DNA of 64,000 nucleotides, taken from the NCBI GenBank assembly GCA_944349375.1, contig CALVMV010000003.1:1-64000 (forward strand), in the 5' to 3' direction. Each line of letters starts with the position of its first letter. Within the stretch, counting starts at the first letter, position 1. Positions 10,042 to 19,735 of this stretch are shown here, piece by piece. Made by a program: the position numbers and the translations under genes. The DNA is from an uncultured Clostridia bacterium. Its GTDB lineage: Bacteria > Bacillota > Clostridia > Christensenellales > UBA1242. Under the pieces are notes generated by a model. That model did no database searches and was not told where the DNA came from. It was given only the letters and a program-made list of their open reading frames with translations.

Positions 10042-11450
10042 AAATAGATACAAATGTGCCTGAATTAAAAATCGAACTAGAGGATCTAGCAAAATTGTTT
10101 GGCAATAACGAGAACATAGAAGTTCAGCATTCCCAAGAAAGCAATTCATCAATTGTGCAAAATTCTTTTAAAGTTATAAACACTTTAACAGGGGAAGAAA
10201 AATTTTATAGTTATAGTTATAATCTTGATGAAAATCTTAGTGATTTAGAAAAAAAATCGCTTATAAAAAAAATGTTAAAAAATCATCTTTATTTGACTTT
10301 AAATAAAGAACTTAAAATAACATTGCCTTGGGGGGCTTTGACTGGTATAAGGCCAACAAAACTGATAAGGGATATGATAGATAAAGGGGAAGTAAAACCA
10401 TATCTTGCAAGTGAAACTTTGCAAAAATTCTTTTATGTTTCCACACAAAAAGCAAATCTGGTAGCAAATATTTTAAAAAATCAAAAATGTATAATTAGAA
10501 ATGATAATTTGATTGATTTATATGTTAACATACCTATTTGTCCTTCAAGATGTTTGTATTGCTCTTTTATCTCTCATCAAATAAATTCGTTGGGACAAGA
10601 AAAAATCGAAGAATACTTAAATTGTTTAGAAAAAGAAATAAATGCCGTTAAAGAAATAATATCTAAAAAAGCATATATTGTTAGAACAATTTATGTAGGA
10701 GGAGGGACACCTTCTGTTTTAAATGAAGGACAGTTAGAAAGACTGTTAAAACTTTTAAACTTTCCAGTGGATGAATTTACGGTTGAATGCGGGCGAGCTG
10801 ATACGCTAAATAATGAAAAACTCGAAATTTTAAAAAAGTATGGAGTTACCAGATTGTCAATAAATCCTCAGACATTTTGTCAAGCAACTTTGAAAAGAGT
10901 TGGGAGAAATGTGTCTAATGAGCAAATTTTTAATGCTTATTCCTTAGCTTTACAAAAAGGTTTTGTTGTAAACATGGATATTATTGCAGGATTGCCAAAA
11001 GAAAAATTTGGCACTTTCAAAAAAACAATATCTACTCTTTTAGAACTTTATCCACATAATATCACAATACATACACTTTCTGTAAAGCGTGGGGCAGATT
11101 TGAAATGGCAAATCGATATTCTAGATGACAAAGATATAGAAAAAATGATTGATTTTGGGCAAAAAACTTTAATGGAAAATGGTTATAAGCCTTATTATCT
11201 TTATAGACAAAAAAATCAACTTAAGGGATTAGAAAATGTAGGTTATTTCAGAGATGAATATGTGTGCAAATTTAACATTGATAGTATGGAAGAGACAAAT
11301 ACTATAATCGGTGTTGGGGCTGGTTCGATGAGTAAAAGGGTTTTCAACATTGAAAATCGCATAGAAAGACAACATAATGATAAGTTTATAAATGACTATT
11401 GCAATAAAATTGATAAAATTATAGAAGATAAAAGAAAATTTTTTATTTAA
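10038..11450 (+). CDS. hemZ: HemZ-type coproporphyrinogen III oxidase-like radical SAM protein
   Basis: Radical SAM enzyme of the HemN/HemZ group, assigned to coproporphyrinogen oxidation in Bacillus but often of unclear role in anaerobes. After an N-terminal extension of about 150 residues specific to HemZ, the [4Fe-4S] motif CPSRCLYCSF binds cluster and SAM, followed by YVGGGTPS and the SINPQTF strand. Total 470 residues, normal for HemZ. ATGA overlap with relA shows coupling; recJ-relA-hemZ is a common clostridial order. No other heme gene is in the window, so the substrate here is uncertain. Confidence 0.88.
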   Translation: MKIDTNVPELKIELEDLAKLFGNNENIEVQHSQESNSSIVQNSFKVINTLTGEEKFYSYSYNLDENLSDLEKKSLIKKMLKNHLYLTLNKELKITLPWGALTGIRPTKLIRDMIDKGEVKPYLASETLQKFFYVSTQKANLVANILKNQKCIIRNDNLIDLYVNIPICPSRCLYCSFISHQINSLGQEKIEEYLNCLEKEINAVKEIISKKAYIVRTIYVGGGTPSVLNEGQLERLLKLLNFPVDEFTVECGRADTLNNEKLEILKKYGVTRLSINPQTFCQATLKRVGRNVSNEQIFNAYSLALQKGFVVNMDIIAGLPKEKFGTFKKTISTLLELYPHNITIHTLSVKRGADLKWQIDILDDKDIEKMIDFGQKTLMENGYKPYYLYRQKNQLKGLENVGYFRDEYVCKFNIDSMEETNTIIGVGAGSMSKRVFNIENRIERQHNDKFINDYCNKIDKIIEDKRKFFI

Positions 11451-11459
11451 TAAAAATTG

Positions 11460-11488
11460 TTTACTTTTAAAAAAAAGTGTGCTATAAT
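11460..11488 (+). promoter_or_regulatory. Promoter of rpsO
   Basis: TTTACT at 11460, a 17-bp spacer, and TATAAT at 11483 with TGC directly in front (extended -10). The resulting leader is about 85 nt and holds short inverted repeats (for example CGAT...ATCG near 11500), a possible site for S15 autoregulation, which is known for rpsO in several bacteria. Confidence 0.75.
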
Positions 11489-11580
11489 CTTTTTCAGTCG
11501 ATATCTAAATCGCAGTGAAATTGATACCTTCTGACATTTTGCTTCGGTTTTAGAGTTAAAATTAATAATGGGAGGAAATC

Positions 11581-11841
11581 ATGGAAAAGAAAGAAATTAT
11601 TGATTCTTTTAAACTTTCTGAAAAAGACACTGGTTCTGTTCAAGTTCAACTTGCTTTGTTAACTGAAAGAATAAATCACTTAACTGAGCATTTAAAGAAA
11701 AACCCAAAAGATAATCATTCTAGAATGGGACTTCTTCAAATGGTTGGAAAAAGAAAAGGTTTCATGTTATATCTTAAGAACAAAGATATTAACGCTTACA
11801 GAGAGTTAATTAAGAAATTAAACATTCGTGATATTAAATAA
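11581..11841 (+). CDS. rpsO: 30S ribosomal protein S15
   Basis: Primary 16S rRNA-binding protein of the small-subunit platform. The 86 residues carry the family signature: [38 protein letters not shown] and the final YRELIKKL. Length is normal. GGGAGG lies 5 bases before the ATG. It has its own promoter and leader and is followed by a short terminator-like hairpin before pnp, the usual rpsO-pnp arrangement. Confidence 0.98.
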   Translation: MEKKEIIDSFKLSEKDTGSVQVQLALLTERINHLTEHLKKNPKDNHSRMGLLQMVGKRKGFMLYLKNKDINAYRELIKKLNIRDIK

Positions 11842-11851
11842 TTTTATAAGA

Positions 11852-11880
11852 GGGGGAGCTGATTTTTTGCTCCCTTTTTT
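11852..11880 (+). terminator. Terminator-like hairpin between rpsO and pnp
   Basis: GGGAGC and GCTCCC form a GC-rich 6-bp stem with a 9-nt loop, followed by six T. It likely lowers read-through from rpsO into pnp; pnp has no separate clear promoter in the 57-base gap. Confidence 0.75.
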
Positions 11881-11897
11881 AAAAGGAGATTTTATAA

Positions 11898-13985
11898 ATG
11901 AAAGAAGATGCAAAGATTTACAAAATTGAGATTGGAGGAAAAGAAGTATCTTTTGAAACTGGAAGATTATGCGAACAATCAAACGGCTCTTGTTTAGTTA
12001 GATGTGGTGAAACTGTTGTTATGGTTAATGTTACTATGTCTAAAGAACCTAGACCAGGTATTGATTTCTTCCCTCTTGCTGTTGATTACGAAGAAAAAAT
12101 GTATTCTGTAGGAAAAATTCCTGGTGGATTCAAAAAAAGAGAAGGAAAACCTTCAGATAAAGCAATACTCACTTCTAGACTTATTGATAGACCTTTAAGA
12201 CCTTTGTTCCCAAAAGGATTTTATCATGATGTTTGCGTTGTTGCTACAGCATTGTCAGTTGATCCAGATTGTCCACCTGAAGTTTTTGCTATGCTTGGTT
12301 CAAGTTTCGCTTTGTCAATTTCTGATATTCCATTTATGGGACCAACTGGCTCTGTTCAAGTTGGGCTTGTTGATGGACAACTTATCATTAATCCAAACAG
12401 TGAACAGAGAGAAAAATCTGATTTGCATTTAACAGTTGCTGGAACTGAAGAAGCAGTGTTGATGGTTGAAGCTGGAGCTAATGAAGTACCTGAAGAAAAA
12501 ATGCTTGATGCTATTATGTTTGCACATGAAGAAATTAAAAAAATTGTTGCTTTCCAAAAGAAAGTTAAATCTGAAATCGGAAAACCTGTTTGCGAAAAAC
12601 TTATTTATGATATCGTGCCTGAAGAAATTAATAATGAAGTTAGAAAATTTGCAGATGAGAAGCTTGATTGGGCATTAGATACATTTGATAGGGAAGAACG
12701 CCAAAATAGACAAGAACAAGTTGACAATGAAACTAAAGAGTATTTTGCTGAAAAATACCCTGAAAGTGAAAAAGCTATTGGCGATGTTCTTTACAAAATG
12801 ACAAAAGAAAAAGTTAGGACAAAAATTTTAAATAAAGGTGTTAGACCTGATGGAAGAAAACTTACTGAAATAAGACCAATTTGGTGCGACAGTGGGGTGC
12901 TTCCTAGAGTTCATGGAAGCGGAATTTTTACTCGTGGACAAACACAAGTTCTCACTACTTTGACTTTAGGGACTGTTTCAGATATGCAAAAACTTGATGG
13001 GCTTGATGATGAAGAAGTAAATAGATATGTTCATCATTACAATATGCCACCTTATGCTACAGGAGAAGCTCGTAATTTAAAAAGCCCTGGAAGAAGAGAA
13101 ATTGGACATGGAGCTTTGGCTGAAAGAGCTTTGGAACCTGTTATCCCTAGTGAAGATGAGTTCCCTTATGCTTTAAGACTTGTAAGCGAAGTCCTTTCTT
13201 CAAATGGTTCGTCTTCTATGGCATCTGTTTGCGGTTCAACTCTTGCATTAATGGATGGTGGTGTTCCAATTAAAAGACCAGTCGCAGGTATTGCAATGGG
13301 CTTAATTAAAGATGAAGAAACAGGAAAAGTTGCTGTTTTATCTGATATTCAAGGGCTTGAAGACTTCTTAGGGGATATGGATTTTAAAGTTACAGGAACA
13401 GAGAAAGGTGTAACTGCAATCCAAATGGATATAAAAATCAAAGGTATTGACAGAGCTATTTTAACAACTGCGCTTAAACAAGCAAGAGAAGGAAGAATGT
13501 TTATCATGCAAAAATTGCTTGATGAAATTAAAAAGCCAAGAAAAGAACTTTCTAAATATGCACCTAAAATTATCACATTCAATATTAATCCAGATAAAAT
13601 TAAAGATGTTATTGGTTCTGGTGGAAAAACAATCAACAAAATCATTGATGAAACTGGTGTGAAGATTGATATTGATGATGACGGAAAGGTATTTATTTCA
13701 ACTCAAGATATTGCTATGGCTGAAAAGGCAAAAGTCATAATTTTAGGAATTGTTGAAGAAGTTGAAGTAGGTAATGTTTATGATGCTAAAGTTGTAAGAA
13801 TAACAAATTTTGGAGCTTTTGTAGAATTTGCTGGGAATAAAGAAGGAATGGTCCACATTTCAAAACTTTCAAGTAAAAGAGTTGCAAAAGTAGAAGATGT
13901 TGTTAAAATTGGCGATGAAATTGAAGTTGAAGTTATCAAAATAGATGATAAAGGTAGAATTGACTTAAAAAGGCTTGAAAAATAG
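11898..13985 (+). CDS. pnp: Polyribonucleotide nucleotidyltransferase (PNPase)
   Basis: Phosphorolytic 3'-5' exoribonuclease of mRNA decay. The 695 residues contain two RNase PH-like domains (first half, then [15 protein letters not shown] onward), the catalytic-core motif [14 protein letters not shown], a KH domain ([17 protein letters not shown]) and a C-terminal S1 domain ([21 protein letters not shown]). Length is normal for the family. AAAGGAG precedes the ATG. A bidirectional terminator separates it from the convergent cysteine desulfurase gene. Confidence 0.97.
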   Translation: MKEDAKIYKIEIGGKEVSFETGRLCEQSNGSCLVRCGETVVMVNVTMSKEPRPGIDFFPLAVDYEEKMYSVGKIPGGFKKREGKPSDKAILTSRLIDRPLRPLFPKGFYHDVCVVATALSVDPDCPPEVFAMLGSSFALSISDIPFMGPTGSVQVGLVDGQLIINPNSEQREKSDLHLTVAGTEEAVLMVEAGANEVPEEKMLDAIMFAHEEIKKIVAFQKKVKSEIGKPVCEKLIYDIVPEEINNEVRKFADEKLDWALDTFDREERQNRQEQVDNETKEYFAEKYPESEKAIGDVLYKMTKEKVRTKILNKGVRPDGRKLTEIRPIWCDSGVLPRVHGSGIFTRGQTQVLTTLTLGTVSDMQKLDGLDDEEVNRYVHHYNMPPYATGEARNLKSPGRREIGHGALAERALEPVIPSEDEFPYALRLVSEVLSSNGSSSMASVCGSTLALMDGGVPIKRPVAGIAMGLIKDEETGKVAVLSDIQGLEDFLGDMDFKVTGTEKGVTAIQMDIKIKGIDRAILTTALKQAREGRMFIMQKLLDEIKKPRKELSKYAPKIITFNINPDKIKDVIGSGGKTINKIIDETGVKIDIDDDGKVFISTQDIAMAEKAKVIILGIVEEVEVGNVYDAKVVRITNFGAFVEFAGNKEGMVHISKLSSKRVAKVEDVVKIGDEIEVEVIKIDDKGRIDLKRLEK

Positions 13986-14002
13986 AAAATATAATAAAAA
14001 AG

Positions 14003-14036
14003 ATAAAAGATGCTAAAGTTATTTGGCATCTTTTAT
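14003..14036. terminator. Bidirectional terminator between pnp and the cysteine desulfurase gene
   Basis: Perfect 11-bp stem ATAAAAGATGC / GCATCTTTTAT with a 12-nt loop that contains the stop codon of the minus-strand gene. A-rich and T-rich flanks let it work in both directions. Confidence 0.82.
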
Positions 14037-15173
14037 TTTAAATATTTTGCTTTTTATGTGTTTTAGTGCGTAAAGCAGTTTTTGAATTTCTGTAAAAGTG
14101 TTAAAATAAGATAATGAAACTCTTACCACTCCTTGCTGCGTAGTTTTTAAAGCTCTATGCTTCATTGGTGCGCATTGAAAACCACCTCTAACACAAATTC
14201 CAAACTTTTCATTTAAAATTGTCGCAATCTCAGAAGAATCTATATCTTCGATATTAAAGGCAATAACGCCGGTTGAATTTTCTGGCTGGGTGTAAACTTT
14301 AAAATTTAATTTGTTAAGTTCAAAGTTTAAATAAGTTGATAAATCATCAAGTTTATATTGTATTTCTTCAAAATGGTTTTCGACAAATTCCAAGCCTGCG
14401 TTTAAGCCTAAAATTAAAGGAGTTGATAAAGTTCCACTCTCTAAGCGTTCAGGTAAGGTATTTGGTTGGGTTAATTCTAAGGAATTTGTGCCTGTTCCAC
14501 CAAAAATAAAAGGTTGTGGGATAGTTGAAGTATTAATTAAAAGCCCACCGATAGCTAACGGGGCATAAAAACCTTTATGACCTGCAAAAGCAAGAAGGTT
14601 AATGTTGTCTTCTTCCATATTTATTCTTTCGTGTCCACAACTTTGTGCACTATCAACCATAAAAAGAATATTTTTTTCTTTACAAAATTGCCCGATTTCT
14701 TTGATGTTTGCCTTTGCTCCGTTTACATTAGAAATATGGTTACAAATAATCATTTTTGTATTAATTTTAATATAAGGCATGATGTCTTTTAATGTTATTC
14801 CTTGAGCAGATGTTTGAAATACAATATCGTAAGTTATTTTTCCTTGTTTATGAAGTTCTTCTAATGGTCTTAAAACTGAGTTGTGTTCATTTTCTGTTGT
14901 TATAACATGATCTCCCTTTTGACAAAAGCCAAAAATTGCGCTGTTTAAAGCTGTTGTGCAGTTTGAGGTGAATATGACATTTTCAGGACAAGAAAGACCA
15001 AAATGTTTTGCTAAATTTTCTCTAGTTTTTTCAACCATTAAAGCACATTTTATACTTTCATTGTGGCCACTTCTACCAGGATTTGCAGAATAGTGAATTA
15101 AGGCATCATTTACTGCAGTAATAACTTGTTTAGGCTTAATTAATGTTGTAGCGCTATTATCTAGATATATCAT
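14019..15173 (-). CDS. Cysteine desulfurase family aminotransferase class V (EF2568 type)
   Basis: PLP enzyme of the cysteine desulfurase group, 384 residues. It starts with YLDNSATTLIKP, has the PLP-lysine motif FAGHKGFYAP, and a catalytic cysteine loop RGGFQCAPMKH near the end, the SufS/Csd-like pattern. Members of this subgroup often sit beside DUF3343 and selenium- or sulfur-carrier genes, and here the DUF3343 gene starts 73 bases away on the other strand. I infer sulfur or selenium mobilisation rather than bulk Fe-S assembly, since a separate IscS/NifZ-type enzyme is at 44666. The ATG is preceded on the minus strand by AGGAAAG. Confidence 0.85.
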   Translation of the reverse strand: MIYLDNSATTLIKPKQVITAVNDALIHYSANPGRSGHNESIKCALMVEKTRENLAKHFGLSCPENVIFTSNCTTALNSAIFGFCQKGDHVITTENEHNSVLRPLEELHKQGKITYDIVFQTSAQGITLKDIMPYIKINTKMIICNHISNVNGAKANIKEIGQFCKEKNILFMVDSAQSCGHERINMEEDNINLLAFAGHKGFYAPLAIGGLLINTSTIPQPFIFGGTGTNSLELTQPNTLPERLESGTLSTPLILGLNAGLEFVENHFEEIQYKLDDLSTYLNFELNKLNFKVYTQPENSTGVIAFNIEDIDSSEIATILNEKFGICVRGGFQCAPMKHRALKTTQQGVVRVSLSYFNTFTEIQKLLYALKHIKSKIFKIKDAK

Positions 15174-15246
15174 GTCAACTTTCCTTTCTATTTACAATAT
15201 AGTGAATTAGAGGGAAAAATGTGATAAAAGGAAACATTTTAAAATC

Positions 15247-15504
15247 ATGTTGATCGTTGTTTTTAATTCTCGTAATGAAACGATATATTTAGCACAAGCA
15301 TTAAGAAATTTTGGTATATATCCTCAAATTATAAATACTCCAAAAGAAGCAGGTCCTGCTTGTGGAATTTCTGTAAAAATCTCTGAAAATTTGTTGCCCA
15401 CAGTAAAAGGTATTATTTCAAATAAACCTTTTCGTTCTTTCGTTGGAATATTTAGAATGATTTTAAAAAATGATGGAAGAATTAGTTTAGAAAAGATTGT
15501 GTAG
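15247..15504 (+). CDS. DUF3343 putative Se/S carrier-like protein
   Basis: Small 85-residue protein of the DUF3343 family, proposed from gene neighbourhoods to carry activated sulfur or selenium. The opening VVFNSRNETIYLAQALRNFG and the central PKEAGPACGISVKI with a single cysteine are the family features; that cysteine would be the carrier residue. It is divergent from the cysteine desulfurase at 14019, a pairing that supports a donor-acceptor relationship. The ribosome site is weak. The function is inferred, not proven for the family. Confidence 0.78.
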   Translation: MLIVVFNSRNETIYLAQALRNFGIYPQIINTPKEAGPACGISVKISENLLPTVKGIISNKPFRSFVGIFRMILKNDGRISLEKIV

Positions 15505-15544
15505 ATGTGAGTATTAAAGTCTAATAATTTCATAAAATATTTTT

Positions 15545-16084
15545 ATGAGAGCAATTTTTTCTATTCTATATCTTTTTTGTTTATCAGTAATGCTTTGCTT
15601 TTGTTTGCATTGCTTTTATTGTTATTATTATCCAATGAAATATCAACAAGATATCGAAAATTATGCAAAAGAATTTGATGTTGAAGGGGCTTTGATTGCT
15701 TCAGTATCGAATGCAGAAAGCTCATTTAATGAAAATGCTGTTTCATCTAAAGGGGCTGTCGGGTTAATGCAACTTATGCCTTCTACTGCACAGTGGTTAG
15801 CTGAAAAATTGAAAATATCTTTTGACGAAGAAAAACTTTTAGAGCCTCAGTATAATTTAAGATTGGGTAGTTATTATCTTTCATATTTAATTAATTATTT
15901 TGGAAATGAAAAAGTGGCGATATGCGCATATAACGCAGGCCCCAATTGTGTTAAAAATTGGCTAAACGATAAAACTTATAGCGAAGATGGCAAAACTCTT
16001 ACAAAAATTCCATATACAGAAACTCAAAATTATTTGAATAGGGTTTATAAAAATTATTATTACTATAGTCGTAAATATAAATAA
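15545..16084 (+). CDS. Lytic murein transglycosylase (SLT domain)
   Basis: Cleaves peptidoglycan glycan strands with formation of 1,6-anhydro-muramic acid. One N-terminal transmembrane helix or uncleaved signal (about residues 4-26) places the catalytic domain outside. The SLT domain shows the catalytic glutamate in SNAESSFN, then SSKGAVGLMQLMPSTA and the ICAYNAGPNCV motif. At 179 residues it is close to the minimal Bacillota enzymes (SleB/YjbJ-like size). The ribosome site is weak. It lies 40 bases after DUF3343 and may share its transcript. Confidence 0.9.
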   Translation: MRAIFSILYLFCLSVMLCFCLHCFYCYYYPMKYQQDIENYAKEFDVEGALIASVSNAESSFNENAVSSKGAVGLMQLMPSTAQWLAEKLKISFDEEKLLEPQYNLRLGSYYLSYLINYFGNEKVAICAYNAGPNCVKNWLNDKTYSEDGKTLTKIPYTETQNYLNRVYKNYYYYSRKYK

Positions 16085-16107
16085 TATTTCATTGTCAATT
16101 TATTTGT

Positions 16108-16136
16108 TTGACATATTTTGCTTTTTGTGGTAAATT
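16108..16136 (+). promoter_or_regulatory. Promoter of lysS
   Basis: TTGACA at 16108, a 17-bp spacer, and TAAATT at 16131 with TGG in front. Transcription would begin near 16143, which rules out an upstream in-frame start for lysS. Confidence 0.78.
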
Positions 16137-16183
16137 TATCAAGTAAAAATATAAAATTATACGCAAAAAACAAGGAGATTGTA

Positions 16184-17641
16184 ATGGAACAAAATTTGTC
16201 AAATGAAGTAGATATTAGAAGAGAAAAAATTTCAAAGTTATGGGAAATGGGTGAAATACCTTATAAAGCTAAATTTGAGAGAACTTGCACTATTAAACAA
16301 GCTCGTGAAAAGATAGGTGAAAGAGTTAAAATCGCAGGAAGAATTATTTTTAAAAGAGTTATGGGTAAATTTGGCTTCATCCAAATTAGAGATATAGATG
16401 CCAAAATTCAAGTGTCTGTTGGTAGAAATGAATTAGATGAAGAGGCTTATGACTTTTATAAAAAAATGATTGATATAGCAGATTTTGTTGGAGTAGAAGG
16501 TGAAGTTTATTTAACTCAAACAGGAGAAGTTACTGTAAAATGTGAAAAAATTACACTTTTATCAAAAACTTTAAGACCTTTGCCAGAGAAATTTCATGGT
16601 TTAACTGATACTGAAACAAAGTATCGCCAAAGATATTTAGATTTGGTCATGAATGAAGATACAAGAAAGGTTATGCTTACAAGAAGTAAAATTGTTTCTT
16701 TTATAAGAAGATATTTAGAAGATAACGGATTTATAGAAGTGGAAACTCCTGTATTGCAGACAAGTGTTTCTGGTGCAAGTGCAAAGCCTTTTTATACTCA
16801 TCATAATGCTTTAGATATTGAATGTAATTTAAGAATAGCAACAGAAACATGGTTAAAACAATGTATTGGTGCTGGTTTTGACAGAGTTTTTGAACTTGGA
16901 AAAGATTTTAGAAATGAAGGTATGGACACGACTCATTTGCAAGAATTTACGCAAGTTGAATGGTATGCTTCTTATTGGGATTTTGAAGATAACTTGAAGT
17001 TCTTTCATGATATGATTCCTATGCTCTTAAAAGAATGTGTTGGAAGTACAAAAGTTAGTTATCAAGGAAAAGAAGTTGAATTTGCTGGAGAATGGGCAAA
17101 AATCAATTACATTGAAAAAATGAAAGAAATTTTAGGGTTTGACTTTTTAAATGAAAATGATATTGATGCTTTCAAATCTAAAATAGTTGAAAAAGGCTTA
17201 TTTGGTTACGGCGAACTTGAAGAATGCAAGTCTATAAGAACATTGATTGATTATATTTACAAAAGAAAGATAAGGGCTGATATTGTAAATCCAACAATAA
17301 TTTATAATTATCCTGCAGTTATGATTCCTTTAGCAAGAAGGAATGATCAAGATAAAAGGGTAATAGATGTATTTCAAATTGTTGCAGGTGGAGCAGAGCT
17401 AGTTAAAGCTTATTCAGAGCTTGTTGATCCAATAGTGCAAAGACAGACTTTAGAAGAACAATTACAAGAAAAAGCACAAGGCGATGAAGAAACTATGGAT
17501 GTTGACGAAGACTTTTTGCTTGCAATGGAACATGGTATGCCTCCAATTTCTGGTTTGGGTTTCGGTATAGATAGATTTTTACAATTTATATTTGATTTGC
17601 CTAATATCAGAGATACAATTTTGTTCCCTTTAATGAAATAA
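16184..17641 (+). CDS. lysS: Lysyl-tRNA synthetase, class II
   Basis: Charges tRNA-Lys. The 485 residues comprise an OB-fold anticodon-binding domain (RVKIAGRIIFKRVMGKFGF region) and a class II catalytic core with motif 1 (FIEVETPVL), motif 2 (FELGKDFRNEGMDTTHLQEF) and motif 3 (GLGFGIDRFLQF). The ATG at 16184 follows CAAGGAG; the longer reading frame would begin inside the promoter. It is followed 13 bases later by nth, then obg and yhbY, probably as one transcript. Confidence 0.97.
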   Translation: MEQNLSNEVDIRREKISKLWEMGEIPYKAKFERTCTIKQAREKIGERVKIAGRIIFKRVMGKFGFIQIRDIDAKIQVSVGRNELDEEAYDFYKKMIDIADFVGVEGEVYLTQTGEVTVKCEKITLLSKTLRPLPEKFHGLTDTETKYRQRYLDLVMNEDTRKVMLTRSKIVSFIRRYLEDNGFIEVETPVLQTSVSGASAKPFYTHHNALDIECNLRIATETWLKQCIGAGFDRVFELGKDFRNEGMDTTHLQEFTQVEWYASYWDFEDNLKFFHDMIPMLLKECVGSTKVSYQGKEVEFAGEWAKINYIEKMKEILGFDFLNENDIDAFKSKIVEKGLFGYGELEECKSIRTLIDYIYKRKIRADIVNPTIIYNYPAVMIPLARRNDQDKRVIDVFQIVAGGAELVKAYSELVDPIVQRQTLEEQLQEKAQGDEETMDVDEDFLLAMEHGMPPISGLGFGIDRFLQFIFDLPNIRDTILFPLMK

Positions 17642-17654
17642 CAAGGATTTTAAT

Positions 17655-18305
17655 ATGACAGTTGCGCAAGAAAAATTGAAAGAGATTGAATTGCAATTAG
17701 ATAAGATTTTCTCTAATCCCAAATGTGAGTTAGATTATAAATCTTCATACGAACTTTTGGTTGCTGTAATTTTATCTGCTCAATGCACAGACAAAAGAGT
17801 GAATGAAGTTACAAAGATTCTTTTTAAAGAATATGATACTCCGCAAAAGATGTTGACTCTATCGCAAGAAGAACTAGAAGATAAAATTCATTCGTGTGGA
17901 TTCTATCATAACAAGGCAAAACATATTTTGCAAATGAGCAAGGATGTATTGGATAGATTTGGAGGTGAAGTTCCATCTGATTTTCAAGATTTACAATCTC
18001 TTGCAGGAGTAGGAAGAAAAACGGCAAATGTTGTTATAGGAGAATTTTTTAAAGGACAAGCCATAGCTGTAGATACTCATGTGCTTAGAGTATCAAATAG
18101 GTTGGGGTTAGTTAAAACAAATGATCCTTATAAATGTGAAATCGCATTAAATAATTTATTTGAAAAAGAAATTTGGTCAAAGTTGCATTTGCAGTTGGTA
18201 CTTTTTGGCAGGTATATTTGCAAAAGCAAAAATCCACAATGTCAAATTTGTCCATTATACAATATCTGTCAAAGTGATGATAAAATTAGCAAAAACAACG
18301 CATAA
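17655..18305 (+). CDS. nth: Endonuclease III (DNA glycosylase/AP lyase)
   Basis: Base-excision repair enzyme for oxidised pyrimidines. In 216 residues it has the helix-hairpin-helix LAGVGRKTANVV with the catalytic lysine, the catalytic aspartate in AVDTHVLRVSNRLG, and a C-terminal [4Fe-4S] cluster CKSKNPQCQICPLYNIC with standard spacing. CAAGGA lies before the ATG. Its stop codon falls inside the hairpin at 18300. Tightly linked to lysS. Confidence 0.95.
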   Translation: MTVAQEKLKEIELQLDKIFSNPKCELDYKSSYELLVAVILSAQCTDKRVNEVTKILFKEYDTPQKMLTLSQEELEDKIHSCGFYHNKAKHILQMSKDVLDRFGGEVPSDFQDLQSLAGVGRKTANVVIGEFFKGQAIAVDTHVLRVSNRLGLVKTNDPYKCEIALNNLFEKEIWSKLHLQLVLFGRYICKSKNPQCQICPLYNICQSDDKISKNNA

Positions 18306-18328
18306 TAGCACAAGATGTGGTATTATGC
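18300..18328. repeat. Palindromic hairpin between nth and obg
   Basis: Twelve-base arms GCATAATAGCAC and GTGGTATTATGC pair with a single mismatch around a 5-nt loop and overlap the nth stop codon. No T-run follows, so transcription likely continues into obg. The arms share the GTATTATGC / GCATAATA core with the palindromes at 924 and 40635. Confidence 0.55.
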
Positions 18329-18374
18329 AGTGCATAAATGATACAAAACAAGGAACTTAGCAAAAAGGAGTTAT

Positions 18375-19643
18375 ATGTTTTTAGATAGAGTTAAAATTTC
18401 TATAAAAGCAGGTAATGGTGGCAAAGGGTCAACATCTTTTTTGCGTAATGCTCAAACTGCAAATGGTGGTCCAGATGGTGGCGAAGGTGGTAAAGGTGGT
18501 AATATCGTTTTTGAAGCAACATCAAATTTAAACACTCTTTATAACTTTCAATTTAAGAAAAAGTTTGTTGCTCAAAATGGTGAAGATGGTTCAAAAAAAC
18601 TACAAACTGGTGCAAATGGAAAAGATGAAGTTATTTTTGTCCCTTGTGGCACTGTAATAATTGACCCCTTAACAAATAAAGTTATTGCAGATTTGCATGA
18701 TGATGGAGCTAGATTTATAGCATTAAGAGGTGGCAAAGGCGGTCATGGCAATGCTTATTTCAAATCTTCTATTAAACAAGCACCTCATTATTCTCAAAGT
18801 GGCGAAATAACTGTTCAAAAAGAGGTTATTTTAGAGCTTAAAACTATTGCTGATGTTGGTCTTGTAGGATTTCCAAATGCGGGAAAATCAACACTGCTTT
18901 CTTGCATATCAAATGCAAATCCAAAAATTGCAAACTATCCGTTTACTACACTATATCCAAATCTTGGTGTCTGTGCAGTTAAAGGGCAAAGCTTTGTAGT
19001 TGCAGATATTCCAGGTCTAATTGAAGGGGCTAGTAACGGTCAAGGCTTAGGACATTATTTCTTAAAACACATTGAAAGAGTAAGATTGATACTTCATTTA
19101 GTTGATGTTTCGCAAAGTGATGGGCGTGATTTTATTGAAGATTTCAAAATTATAAATAATGAACTTGTTGCTTACAACAAAAAACTAGGGGATATTCCAC
19201 AAATTGCAGTTCTTTCAAAGATTGATCTTATTTCAGATGAAGTTTTAGCAGAAAGAGAGAAGGCTTTTAAAGAAAAATTTAATATCCCTTATGTTAAAAT
19301 TTCTGGGGCAACTATGCAAGGAATTGAAGAATTAAAGTTGCTTACTTTACAAAAACTTTCTACTCTTCCTAAAAAACAACCTATTGAAATTGAAGAATTT
19401 GACTTTGATAAAAAAGATGTTGAATCAATAAATATTTATCGCTTAGATAATGGAACTTTTGTTATTGAAGGTGGACGAATAGACAATTTTATAAGGGGTG
19501 TTGTGCTTTCAGATAATTTATCGTTTGCTTATTTCCAAAATAAACTAAAAGAAATGGGTATTATTGATATGCTCAAAGAAAAAGGACTGAAAAATGGCGA
19601 TAGTGTGCAGATAAAAGATATTGTCTTTGAGTACACAGAATAA
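18375..19643 (+). CDS. obg: GTPase Obg/CgtA
   Basis: Large ribosomal subunit assembly GTPase, also tied to sporulation and stress in Bacillus. The 422 residues contain the glycine-rich Obg fold (first 155 residues, with GGPDGGEGGKGG), a G domain (GFPNAGKST, DIPGLIEGA, SKIDL) and the C-terminal OCT domain found in Bacillota and some others. AAAGGAG precedes the ATG. It lies in the lysS-nth-obg-yhbY series. Confidence 0.97.
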   Translation: MFLDRVKISIKAGNGGKGSTSFLRNAQTANGGPDGGEGGKGGNIVFEATSNLNTLYNFQFKKKFVAQNGEDGSKKLQTGANGKDEVIFVPCGTVIIDPLTNKVIADLHDDGARFIALRGGKGGHGNAYFKSSIKQAPHYSQSGEITVQKEVILELKTIADVGLVGFPNAGKSTLLSCISNANPKIANYPFTTLYPNLGVCAVKGQSFVVADIPGLIEGASNGQGLGHYFLKHIERVRLILHLVDVSQSDGRDFIEDFKIINNELVAYNKKLGDIPQIAVLSKIDLISDEVLAEREKAFKEKFNIPYVKISGATMQGIEELKLLTLQKLSTLPKKQPIEIEEFDFDKKDVESINIYRLDNGTFVIEGGRIDNFIRGVVLSDNLSFAYFQNKLKEMGIIDMLKEKGLKNGDSVQIKDIVFEYTE

Positions 19644-19735
19644 ATTAAAATTGGACTTTAATTTTTATTGTTAAAAAACATATAAACAAATAAAGAAAAA
19701 ACATACAATTTATAATGTTGGTTATAGGAGTGGTT

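Noticed and set aside
13349-13645. Minus-strand frame inside pnp
   Set aside because: Antisense shadow of the conserved PNPase coding sequence.
16118-16183. N-terminal extension of lysS
   Set aside because: It starts inside the promoter (-35 at 16108, -10 at 16131) and before the ribosome site at 16172.
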